Assembly: GCA_037447655.1 (NCBI GenBank)
Contig: JBBHKE010002346.1
Span: 64,001 to 128,000, forward strand
DNA length: 64,000 bases
Direction of reading: 5' to 3'
DNA from: Zygnema cylindricum
Taxonomy: Eukaryota > Streptophyta > Zygnematophyceae > Zygnematales > Zygnemataceae
Part shown: positions 54,390 through 64,000 of the stretch, piece after piece
Layout: every line of letters begins with the position of its first letter
Numbering within the stretch: the stretch's first letter is position 1
Program-made: the position numbers and the translations under genes
Notes under the pieces: model-generated
What the model saw: the letters and a program-made list of their open reading frames with translations, nothing else
What the model was told of the DNA's origin: nothing
Database searches by the model: none

Positions 54390-54694
54390 GTGTGGCGTGA
54401 GAAACGACAAGGTACAGATTGAGAACTTGCCGGTTAGTTCGGGTACGCTGAGAAATTGACGACACGGTGAGAGAATATGCACAGGACAGATGTTTATGTG
54501 AGGAAGGAAAAATTTGTGGGGAAGACGTCCGTGAGTGAGGTGAGGAGGTGACGAAGAAGAAATTTGAAGAGGAAAAAATATGTACGGCTACATGTGTACA
54601 ATCTCGTTTGGAGCGTCAGTGGATTGATATTTTGGTTTGGGTGTATGGCGACAAGTTGGAGAGGAGGTGAACAGTATCGGCGTTGCGCTTTTTA

Positions 54695-54834
54695 CCGCTT
54701 CGCCCAATAAGAGGGGGAATGTTAAGTTTATTGGGCGAATCGGCGTATCGCGTTGTGCTTTTTGCCGCTTCGCCCAATAAGAGGGGGAATGTTAAGTTTA
54801 TTGGGCGAATCGGCGTATCGGCCAAATTCACTTA
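54695..54834 (+). repeat. 70-bp tandem duplication of polypurine tract plus LTR start
   Basis: 'ccgcttcgcccaataag', then AGGGGGAA|TGTTAAGTTTATTGGGCG, occurs twice, at 54695 and 54765. The purine run followed by TG is the layout of a polypurine tract and LTR start on the plus strand. Confidence 0.7.
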
Positions 54835-55375
54835 GTTTGGATTTGGTTTCAGTATTCGTTAAGTTATGTTCGTGTCCGCAGTTAAAGTTGTCAGTACGTT
54901 TTGTTTCACTTTGTACCGTATGATGTCGGTTCACTATGTACGTAGGACCGTAGTTTCATTTGGTACTGTATGGGTGTCGGTTCATTTAGTGCGCGAGACC
55001 GTTGTACTATATGTTTGATTCAGCGCACGGTCGAAGTTCCACGTCACTTCTATTTCGGCGCTAAAGGTTCTAGTGAGTGTGTGAGTGATTTTCCGTGAAG
55101 TTAGTAAGTCAGTGACATGAGGAGAAAGTCGAGCGAAGTCGTGCAGAGTAAGTAATCTTTGTTTTCCTTTTTAAGTAGGAGTCTTACTGTGAGTTATTAT
55201 TCTAAAGTAAGTAAGTGGAGAAGTGAGAATAACTGAGTGAGTGAGAAGATGCGAGTGAGTAAAAAGGGTGAGAGTAAAAGTAAGAGTTTTGAATTAAGAA
55301 AATCTTCGACTAAATAAAGTTATATTCGGCCGGAATTATTTTGGTGGTGATTGTTTGCACTGTCAAAAGACTTCC
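54720..55375 (+). repeat. Probable plus-strand 3' LTR
   Basis: The interval starts TGTTAAGTTTATTGGGCG after the polypurine tract. It contains repeated 'gtatg..gtcggttca' promoter-like blocks and GTGAGT-rich sequence and ends about 'tttgcactgtca' (near 55365). The end is not fixed because there is no second copy to compare. Confidence 0.45.
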
Positions 55376-55383
55376 GCTGTGCA

Positions 55384-57008
55384 TTATATTTCTGTCCAGA
55401 TTTGTTGAAAGAAACGATCCTGAATATTATCACTTGCTACCGTAATTAACTTTGGTACGATAAGTGAACGCATGTCATCAAACAATGTAGCGTCCGTACA
55501 CACGTGGTGAGACGCCCCTGTGTCAATTATCCATTCCTTTTCACGTGCGTCATCGTGTGCGTCACTAAGTGAATCAATAGTTAGGTGAAGACAAGTGAAT
55601 GTCTTTCCTCCTTCGCCTCCTTCGAAATTTTCCAAGTCGATGAAATTTCCATGGCTTCCGCCATGGCCGCCATAGCGTCCATGACCGAGACCACCGTCAT
55701 GTTAACGGCCGCGACCTCCAAAACTGTGACCGCCTCTTACTCCTCCGCTTCCAAATTTAGAGTAACATTGTTGACTCGTATGGCCTAATTTTCCGCAATT
55801 AAAGCATACTCCTTTTTCGGACACGAAGCTGAAATATGACTGGGCCGTTTGCAACGGAAACACAAGACGTTGCTATTATCATTCTGGACGGACCGAGGTC
55901 TCGGATTTCTGCTCCTATCGTGCCATTTCCCACGACCTCTTGATCCTCCTCCTTTTCCACCCCCTCTTCCATGGAAATAATGCAAATCCGCGAATTCGGG
56001 AGCGGCCACATTAAAAGATCCATTGCCCAAAGATCCTTTTGAGGAAATGATACGATTACTCTCCGCCATCTTCAAATAATTCACAATAAATTCGTAAGTA
56101 TTATTTTCCCTCGCAAGTAGAATCTCCTTGAGGTGGATCCAGTTATCCAGTAATGCATTCCAAAATTTGGTTACTTTGTCCTCCTCCGTGATCACTCTCC
56201 CAACGTTAAGAAGTTGCTCCACAATAATATTGAATCTCTTCACGACATTGTCAAAAGATTCGTTGGATTTTATTTTGAATTGCATGAAATCGGAAAAGAC
56301 ATATTGCCCTTTGTTTTGGATTCCCCTCTCAAATTGGGATTCCAACCCCTTCCAACATCCGTGTGCGGTGCTATGCGTGAGGAAATTATCATTCACCGAC
56401 ACCGAACATGTTTGCATCAATCCGGTGATGGCCGCAAGATTCTTTCGCTTCCACAATCGACGAGCCTTCGCATCTCCAACTGACATTTTCTCTTCTCCAT
56501 TTACGACTTTCCAAAGACCTCTCAAAATCAGTTGAGCTCGAATAAACTGCTTTTCGGGCATTTGAAACATTTCTACTCCTCCTTGACTATCCTCCTCTAA
56601 ATCGGAATCATCATCTAACTTTTGATTCCCCTTCTTATCTTTCTCTTTCTTCCCCACTTCATCATCTTCATCGGAATCTCCTCCATCCGGATCGGGATCC
56701 GGCTCATCGTGAGCTAACTCATCAAAGCTTCTATCCACGGCCGAGAATTTCTCATCAATCCGACGCATGAAATTCTCCAAATACTCTCGCATTTGATTGT
56801 CGGACATCGAGCCACCGACACCTCTATTTTGATCAAACGAATCCGTGGGGAATGATGACTCAAATGCGACTCCGGTAAAACTGACCTCTTTCTCTTCTTT
56901 AGGAGGATCCTCGGGAGTCGGCAAATTTTCCCAAAAGTTCGAAACTGGGGTAGCTGAAGAGGAGGGAGTGAAAGGGGACTTCTTTTTGTTCCTTCCACCC
57001 ATAACCAA
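55384..57008 (-). pseudogene. Copia-4: gag and protease start only
   Basis: A 407-residue gag frame begins at 57008, with an acidic/Lys-rich linker (DDEVGKKEKDKKGNQKLDDD) and the gag core (AQLILRGLWKVVNGEEKM). An RGG segment and knuckle CFRCKRPSHISASC follow, where the usual Gly before His is Ser. After a frame break the second knuckle and protease start WIIDTGASHHVC are seen (55635-55430). It stops in mid protease. It is about 90 percent like copia-3 in gag by eye. Confidence 0.88.
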
Positions 57009-57024
57009 AGGAGATACTACAATG

Positions 57025-57050
57025 GAGCTCTACCCGCTCCGATACCAAAG
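57025..57050 (-). other. Primer-binding site of copia-4
   Basis: Minus-strand TTTGGTATCGGAGCGGG resembles the initiator-Met tRNA primer site usual in copia elements (TGGTATCAGAGC). The 5' LTR should follow to the right. Confidence 0.6.
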
Positions 57051-58100
57051 GAAAGGATCGATTATAAACTCAGAGCTCACTAAAAGACAATTATAGCAGC
57101 AGAAGCATTCAGATTACACAACATTGAATCAACATTGAAGAGACATTTCGGAAAAAAATCTCACATTAATACAAAACCGAAATTACAATTTTTCTTCTAT
57201 CTCTTCTATTCCTCCATATATTCCTCCAATTGATTGTTGATTGATTTTACACAAGTCCATGGTTTCCCTTAAATACCACACTAACCATAGCGCGACACGG
57301 GTAAGCGTGCGCCGCCAAGAAACCTCTAGAAATCTGCCACCTGCCCGCAGATTAGACTAGAACACTCATAATTTCACCAAGGACTCAAAACATTGCAAAA
57401 CGACAAACCAAAGCGAAAGTACTAGACAAATCTAAAGTACTATCGTACTAAATTAGACGTACGACAATTCTAGACGCGAAACGAAACGAAAAATGTTTCG
57501 CGAAACAAACATACAGTACTTTCTCGAAAACGTATGTGAATGTACTTTCTATACACTCTAGAAAGTACAGTTCTTCAGTAATTCAAACCGATTCCGCACG
57601 CGTACGATTCTTTCAAGGAAGCGTAACAGTACAAAGGTACTGCCGCTTCGTTGTACAAATAAATTATTCCCGCGGACGAAAAGATCGCGTCACGCTTCAC
57701 GAAAATGTAAATTTTCACCGACGCCAAATCGAGCTTCGCGAGCCAACATTTCCTCGAAATCGTTCAGCGTCCAATTAGTACAATTGAAATAATGATCGCA
57801 CCGAACCATCACAAAAAGTACCATACGAAACAAAACATAACTGACGCACTGAACCGAACCAAACATTTGACGGCGCGATTTCTTGGTGAAGTCCTCTAAT
57901 CCTTGCTTCCTACTACTGTTTTACTATTTTTTTACCCTATCATCTGCGTACCTTTCTACTTTTCACGGAGTTTTCTCCCCATCTGTGGGTTTAGTTTACT
58001 TGTTAAAATATTGGTGTGGAACATAGCACGTTTTAAAACTTCTTGTTATGCACTTCAAAGGAAAAACCGTTTTTGTTAATTATGCGACGAGATACAAGGC
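57051..58100 (-). repeat. Presumed 5' LTR of copia-4 and flank
   Basis: Position next to the primer site implies an LTR here, but no partner copy remains in the window and its outer end cannot be placed. It is rich in GTAC and CGAAAC words. No reading frame of interest. Confidence 0.35.
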
Positions 58101-58101
58101 G

Positions 58102-58139
58102 GTGACTGGTTAGTCCCCAACCAGTCACTTTTTTTTTTT
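58102..58139 (+). other. Perfect hairpin followed by T11
   Basis: GTGACTGGTT and AACCAGTCAC form a perfect 10-bp stem with a 7-nt loop AGTCCCC, followed at once by 11 T. The layout looks like an RNA 3' end or terminator, but no RNA gene is recognised upstream. Confidence 0.5.
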
Positions 58140-58852
58140 AAATCTAAATCACATTAGCTATTTTAGCTCTCTAAACTACAAACCTAAAATGGACACAGAT
58201 AGCCAGAAGTTGTAGAACTGAAAATAAAATCCTAAAACAAAACAATTGTCATAATAATGTGATTGCATAGTCAACAATTGAACATTCAAAATTCAAACCA
58301 CGCTGGACACTGAAACGTGACAAGAGTCCCATGAAAACATTTTGTGAGTTGACTTTTGGAATATGGAAATGAACAAACTATTTAGTCTTTACTAAACACC
58401 ACTTAATATATATTAATAAGACGTATAATAAGCCTTATTAAAAAGTGGCATGAACACCATTTTAGTACATGAAGACTTTAGAAAGAAAAGAGAAATAAAC
58501 ACACCAAAATCCTATTGAAGGAGGTTGCCGAGTATTGACCACAATGTTAAGCATTTGTGAATTTTTTTAGTTAATACTTTTTACACCCCGTTTGCATACA
58601 ATATAGCAAATCATGTGGAACTTTTGGTCTATGGTCGACTAGCCCCGCAATGCTATAAAATGTCGGTTGGCATTGAGGTTCACGTTTGGTTTTGAACAGT
58701 TTAGGTATCAAATTTTAATATGGGAATTGCTAATTGCAGAGACGGTTTTTGCTGCGCGCAGGTACTGTAGTTGTCAGAAATTGTACATTTGAAGTACAGT
58801 TTCGTACAAGCTACGTACCTTTAAGTTCAGATTTTACGGTCAACCCGTCGAA
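58140..58852. other. Intergenic, nothing recognised
   Basis: AT-rich sequence without supported features. Confidence 0.4.
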
Positions 58853-58860
58853 CAAATTTG

Positions 58861-60002
58861 TAGTGTTGTGTATCGGTAAAAAACTTATCGCGATAACACC
58901 GATACCGATAGTTATCGGTTATTGAACGGTAAGAGGTTCCGATATATCGGTCTAAGACCAATAAATTCCATATCGGCGATAACTTAAAAAATTTATAGTA
59001 TGCATACAATAGTAATTTATATTATACTGTATTGTATTATTGACTTTGTATAATAAAATACCACCCATTGCACCCGTACATTTTTTGTACAGTTATATAC
59101 AGTGTTCGTATTTGTCCGTACTTTTTAGGGTTATATAAACGATTTTTAGGGTTTTAGAGTACATTTCCTTAAATTCTGTGTATTCAGTATAACTGCCGCA
59201 CACTTGTCGTATTTTCCGTACTTGTTAAGGATATTATTTTTAAGGTTGGGAGGATACATTGCCGTACATTTTCGTATATTTCAGTACAGCTGCGCTACAT
59301 TTTTCGTATATTTACGTGCAATGTTTGTACATATCCGTACTACTTAGGGTTATTATATAGGGGGGGTTTAGGGTTTATAGGGTACATTTCCGTACGTTCC
59401 TATATATTTCAGTGCAGTTGACAAAGATTTGTCGTATTATTAGGTTTGTAGGGTACACTTTCCGTATAGTTTCGTACATTTATGTTAGTTGTTCGTCAAT
59501 TTAAAGTTTTTTTAAGGATTTTCTACTATTTCGCCTTTCGTACATTTTCGTACATGTCCGTTCAGAGAAATCTATACAAATTTTACGAAAATTATGAATT
59601 CGACAAATATTACGTAATTTTCACAAAAAAGTCCAAATCCGTACGAGTTGGACATCTATGTGCGTAACAAACAGTCAAAAGGACATTGAGGAAGGGTATG
59701 GCAGCGTAGAACCCAAGTAAAACCCCTTTAAAATATAAATAATCAAAGAAAAATCGTGATTTTTTACCAAAATCGGGTGGGAGGGGGTCCGCGGTCGCGT
59801 CCGGGGAATACGACGTACAGTTGAGTGTACAGGCCGTACATTTATCTGTACGGTCCCTACATATATCGCCGATAGTTATCGTTATCGGTGTTATCGCCGA
59901 TAACACCGATAACGATATATCGTACCAATATATCGACTATCGGGTACCCGAAAAAAAGGTCCATATCGGTTATCAGCATATCCTTACCGATACACAACAC
60001 TA
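58861..60002. mobile_element. hAT MITE, TAGTGTTG family, long copy
   Basis: Ends TAGTGTTGTGTATCGG and CCGATACACAACACTA. The 8-bp duplications are CAAATTTG (58853-58860) and AAAATTTG (60003-60010), with one mismatch. The interior holds GTACATTT and TTTTAGGGTT words like the element at 44095. Confidence 0.9.
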
Positions 60003-60880
60003 AAAATTTGACTGGCGAAATATTGTAACGGCGGTTAAAAAAGTGTCGCGCTTGCAAACGTCGACCGTCATAAAAAAAACAATTCACACGGCCGGCGCAG
60101 GTTCACTATAACAAAACTGCGGCAGCCACAGAAATAAAATGGTTGTGCGCAGATAGCTCCACTATGAGAGCACACACCGACATTTGATTTAGCCGCAAAA
60201 ATGGAATCTAATCGCGAACCGTTACAGTGAACTTGGACACAAATTAAAGGATGATGTACAACATGTACAAACTCGCACGAAACGAAGTAAACTTCCTACA
60301 AAATAGAAAAGCGTACCCGCGTATAAATAATTTGGTCTCGCGTGACGGCGCGTCATTTTAGTTTCATCGATATTTATACGCGAACACATTTTTTTATTTT
60401 GTACGAAGTTTATTTCGTTTCGTGCGAGTTTATACATGTTGTACGTTGTCCTTTAATTTGTGTCCAAGTTCACTGTAACGGATCGCAATTAGATTCCATT
60501 TTTGCGGCTAAGTCAAATGTCGGTGTGTGCTCTCACAGTGGAGCTATCTGCGCACAACCATTTTATTTATATGTGGCTGTCGCAGTTTTGTTACAGTAAA
60601 CCTGCGCCAGCCGTGTGAATTGTTTTTTTTATGACGGTCGACGTTTGCAAGCGCGACACTTTTTTAACCGCCGTTACAATATTTCGCCAGTCAAATTTGT
60701 AGTGTTGTGTATCGGTAAGGATATGCTGATAACCGATATGGACCTTTTTTTCGGGTACCCGATAATCGATATATTGGTACGATATATCGTTATCGGTGTT
60801 ATCGCCGATAAACAACCGATATGTATCGGTGTTTATCGGCGATAACACTGATAACGATGACTATCGGCGATATACGTGAC
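59862..60880. repeat. 1-kb imperfect palindrome
   Basis: The left arm (about 59862-60328) and right arm (about 60372-60880) are inverted copies at an estimated 94 percent identity, with a 43-bp spacer. The arms cover the right end of the hAT MITE, its flanking CAAATTTG, and about 320 bp of unrelated sequence. Because the right arm carries the MITE end next to the same target sequence, the inversion-duplication happened after the MITE inserted. Confidence 0.88.
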
Positions 60881-61229
60881 AGAAGAAATGGTTGGCTAAA
60901 CCTTGTGAGTAACATGTTTTGTGACGTCACCAAGCCAATTCACATGAAAAGAAAAAAGAGATGTAAAATTGAAATTAAAAACAAAATAAATATATATAGT
61001 AGTGGATAACAAAAACTCGCATGAACAAGAGAAATACTCGAGCAATCCACACTAAATTTAATAAAAAATTGTTACAAGTGTATTAACTCCACATACAATC
61101 ATACAAACTTGTTGAAATAATAATATTGGAACTGATATAGCGCGGACCAATGTTTTCTTTGTGAGAACTACTCGAAACCTATAATCTCACGAGAACACCG
61201 TATCATCTTCTTCTGTTTTTAATCCTCAC
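60881..61229. other. Intergenic, nothing recognised
   Basis: 3' flank of the LysM gene. No supported feature. Confidence 0.4.
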
Positions 61230-63771
61230 TTAATCCTTCGTCAACACTTCTGGCACGAGTAGGAAAATAACAAATTTTTGTATTTTTGGGAAGGTCGTTA
61301 GTTGGCTTTGCTTTACACGTATTATACGAAAGTCCATCAGTTGCGCACCAAAGCGTTGCATCATTTTTGTAGTATTTATTTTTATTGCGCTACAAGGAGT
61401 GGGTGCTTTTAATCGTGTTGTTGTCGTTTTAGGAGCGCATGCTAGTGGACAAATAGCAACATCTGAAATTGTCCCAATACGAACCTGTCATTTGAAAAAC
61501 ACATGAAAAACCCACAAATGAGGAACCTGTTTTCTAGAAAAAACCAGTAAATTTTTTATACATAGTGAACTGCTTTTCATTTTAGTTTTTCACATGATAT
61601 CATCTAAGGCTGATATAACACAAAGGGCTCAAGTAAAAGTAAAACTTCACATGAGAAACCATCTTGGGTATGAAAAATTCAAAAAAAAAGCTTGTACCGA
61701 CTTAATTTCAGACCGGTGAACAACTTTTCTTTTTAGCGATTGACACGATTTATTTAAAGTTGTTTTGATATGAATGGCTTAAGCGAAACAAAAAATTCAG
61801 ATGAGATGCCTAAGTTTTTTAACAAAACAAAATGGCTATATTTTCTGAAGAATCCTCAATCTCAGATAATTTTAATCAAGTAAACGATGAAATCGAAAAA
61901 GGGATTGTAGACCGATCAAGTTTAGAAAAAATACATACAGTATCCCCTGCATTCAATTTTTTGCAGTCTATATTCGGGTTGAGGTAAAAAAAATCAAAAG
62001 CCTTTGTCACATTTTCGTATATAGATTTACACCCATCATCTCCTTCCTTCACCAAATAATTTTCCTCGTTTTCAACGTTTTTGAAATCATTACTCCGTTC
62101 CAAACAAACCTAAAACAACATATTAAAGCCAAGAGAAAAAAAAAAAGGGGAAAAAAAGGAGAGAGATAAAAAAAGGGAGAGGTAAAGTTAAGGACAAGCA
62201 TGTTTTGCGGAGATTACTTTTGTCCTTTCCGACTCAATAAATTTGGGAGAAATTAAAAAATCTAAAAGTTGTGCTTTAATCCATCCAAAATTAAATGAAA
62301 TGTGAGGAATTTTTGCTACACAGTAGACAAACCTAAAGCTAACTTGTGACTCTATGGAAATTCTCCAATCAAATGAAAGATAATAAATCGTACTATCTCA
62401 AAAAAACAATTAAAAATTAAGAACTTTAAACATAACGGCGGAAGAAAATCCAACATGAGTCCATCGAACAATGCAAAGCCATTATTTAAATAATTGGACT
62501 TGATTTTGTAGATTACCACCTTACATTTTCTACATGCAATTGAAGATAAGGAAATCCGGCATCTTACCAATTTTTGAGGTTCTAAAGGGGTAACTGGATT
62601 TGAGCAGCTGAGTCCAATTTCAGAATTAATTTCCTCCAAAGTTGAATAATTGAAGGAGGGAATCGATTCAGAAACAATGGAGACAATGGAATCACAAGTA
62701 TCTCCCTGCCCAAAAATAAAAAACCAAAGCAAAAAAAAAAATGTTCAAGGGGTAGAAGAGTAGTTAATTTTAAGGCACTTAAATAAACCATCCTTTTCAA
62801 AATTGAATTTCCAATTAATTTCTGGTGTAAAAGGGGTGTTATTATGTCACTAACAGTTAAAAATCTATCTCTTTATTATAATCAATTGAAATGTTTGTTG
62901 CTACTATTACTACTACTACGAGATAATTTAACAAAGGAAAAGAATAAAAAGCATTATTTTGGCCCACACACCTCTACAGTGAGATAGATGGCGGAGCAGG
63001 GAACGAAACTTTTGGAATCCATAGACACCAAATTTAGTGTGGATCCTTCAGAAACCACTTTTGGGGCTGTCACCGATCCGCACAGAGGCTGGAGGGTCTG
63101 TGGGGGGGGAGAGAGAGACAAGGAGAGAGAGAGAGGGAGAGGGAGAGGGAGAGAGAGATCACATGTCGTTGAATCAAACCATAATCTGGTTCAAAGAAAG
63201 AAAAGCCTTACCAGGTAAATTTAGCCGGAAAAAATGCAAAACAGCCCGTGTTGCGAAAAAAATTGGAATAAAAAAACTTTATTTTTTTTAAGAATTACAA
63301 AAGTGAACAAGAAAAGGAAAAGGAAAACAAAAAACACTTACCGGGTGAAAGTATAGAAGGTCATTTAAACCCATTCCGTGTTTTTCGGCAATCTTGTCGC
63401 ATGTGAGACCTCCTTTTGGAACCAAAAAAAATATGTTTTGGGTCCCAAGGGAGATAAGGACAGTGCAAAAAGTGCAAAATGTATGACACAATATAACTTT
63501 TTGTAATTTATTTAATTTCCAGTGGAGATGTAAAACAGTATCCTCAACCCCTCCTCAAATAAGCAATCCCAATCCCTCCCTCTCCCTCTCCCTCTCCCTC
63601 CTCCCTAAAAAAGTTTTCCTGCCGTTTCGGATCTCGGATAACCCTTCCTGGAAACTTCCTGGATTTTTCGCCTGATTTCTCGCGTTTGATTTTCATTTGC
63701 TTTGATCTAAATTCCGACGCCGTAAGAATACTCCATTGCACGAAATTCAGGGACTTGCAAAAGTTTAACAT
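61230..63771 (-). CDS. Three-LysM-domain protein
   Basis: LysM domains bind N-acetylglucosamine glycans (chitin, peptidoglycan). Six exons join in frame: 63549-63771, 63342-63412, 62972-63097, 62568-62705, 61939-62109 and 61230-61484 (327 residues). LysM1 starts AYLRR and runs through GLTCDKIAEKHGMGLNDLLY. LysM2 is YLTVE, then GDTCDSIVSIVSESI and ending PLEPQKLVC. LysM3 is NYLVKEGDDGC, FFYLNPNIDCKKLNAGDT. Each domain is cut by introns at matching places. The first exon (Met63771 is the first ATG in a frame open from about 63827) is basic then Glu/Gly-rich, and I see no signal peptide, so an upstream exon may exist. The 3' end has two options: splice at GAT ACT|GTATGT to the 84-residue last exon, or read through to a stop at 61876-61878. 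No kinase domain follows. Confidence 0.82.
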
Positions 63772-64000
63772 ATTGACACGTGTACTATCGCTGATTCTTT
63801 GAGCCAGAGATTTGATTTGAAACAAGCGATAAGTCTACTAGAAAACGATGGTTGTAAAAGAAACTTCTTGATTTTTTTTCTTCTTCTTATTTTTTTCTTG
63901 AACTTCTTCTTCTTCACTTTTCCCCGATTTTATAAGTGTATGTGTAGAAAATGATACAATAAATGATTTTTTAGAAAAAGAAGAGGAAGAAGAGGAAGAA
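63772..64000. other. 5' flank of the LysM gene
   Basis: T- and C-rich sequence, possibly the 5'UTR or promoter. The window ends in a GAA/GAAGAG-rich stretch. Confidence 0.4.

Noticed and set aside
59857-60848. Paired reading frames MNCFFYDGRRLQARHF... in both directions
   Set aside because: They are mirror images produced by the palindrome, and they run into MITE ends.

Overview
The window is nuclear DNA of a eukaryote, most likely a streptophyte green lineage (charophyte alga or bryophyte grade). It holds spliced genes with GT-AG introns. One is a clear orthologue of the land-plant F-box/LRR gene FBL15/SLOMO. Copia elements with initiator-Met-type primer sites are abundant, and so are several families of small DNA transposons. 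A GH24-like secreted lysozyme and an intron-bearing tRNA 2-selenouridine synthase argue against a flowering plant. The genus cannot be fixed from sequence alone.

Layout. 0-9.7 kb is repeats: a diverged repeat pair with tRNA-like Pol III boxes, a Harbinger-like MITE and a young copia element (minus strand). 10.1-13.1 kb is a five-coding-exon lysozyme-like gene (plus strand) with a TATA box and a 5'UTR intron. 13.1-16.8 kb holds MITE and retroelement remnants and simple repeats. 16.8-23.3 kb (perhaps to 25.0 kb) is FBL15 (minus strand), whose 5' part is glycine- and charge-rich and broken in frame. 25.1-26.25 kb is a 1.1 kb purine tract. 26.3-32 kb is intergenic, with reverse-transcriptase fragments and MITEs. 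32.06-37.6 kb is a complete seven-exon mnmH/selU-type gene (minus strand). 37.9-41.3 kb is a minisatellite and a nested hAT-type transposon. 42.0-57.1 kb is a graveyard of copia elements (a solo LTR, an element with both LTRs, two LTR-less or one-sided fragments) plus one plus-strand gag/LTR fragment. 58.9-60.9 kb is a hAT MITE and a 1 kb imperfect palindrome. 61.2-63.8 kb is a six-exon, three-LysM gene (minus strand).

The four host genes do not form an evident pathway. FBL15 would act in an SCF ubiquitin ligase. MnmH would modify the wobble uridine of tRNAs. The lysozyme-like and LysM proteins are both peptidoglycan/chitin-type glycan proteins, but they lie 50 kb apart.

The most unusual observations are these. 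Three host genes each carry a decayed nearby copy of one of their own exon segments. The lysozyme has lost two of its three catalytic positions. A 1 kb inverted repeat was made after a hAT insertion. A tRNA-minihelix-like Pol III unit sits inside a copia LTR. Exon models were built by hand from reading-frame continuity, splice signals and remembered family sequences; no database search was run.
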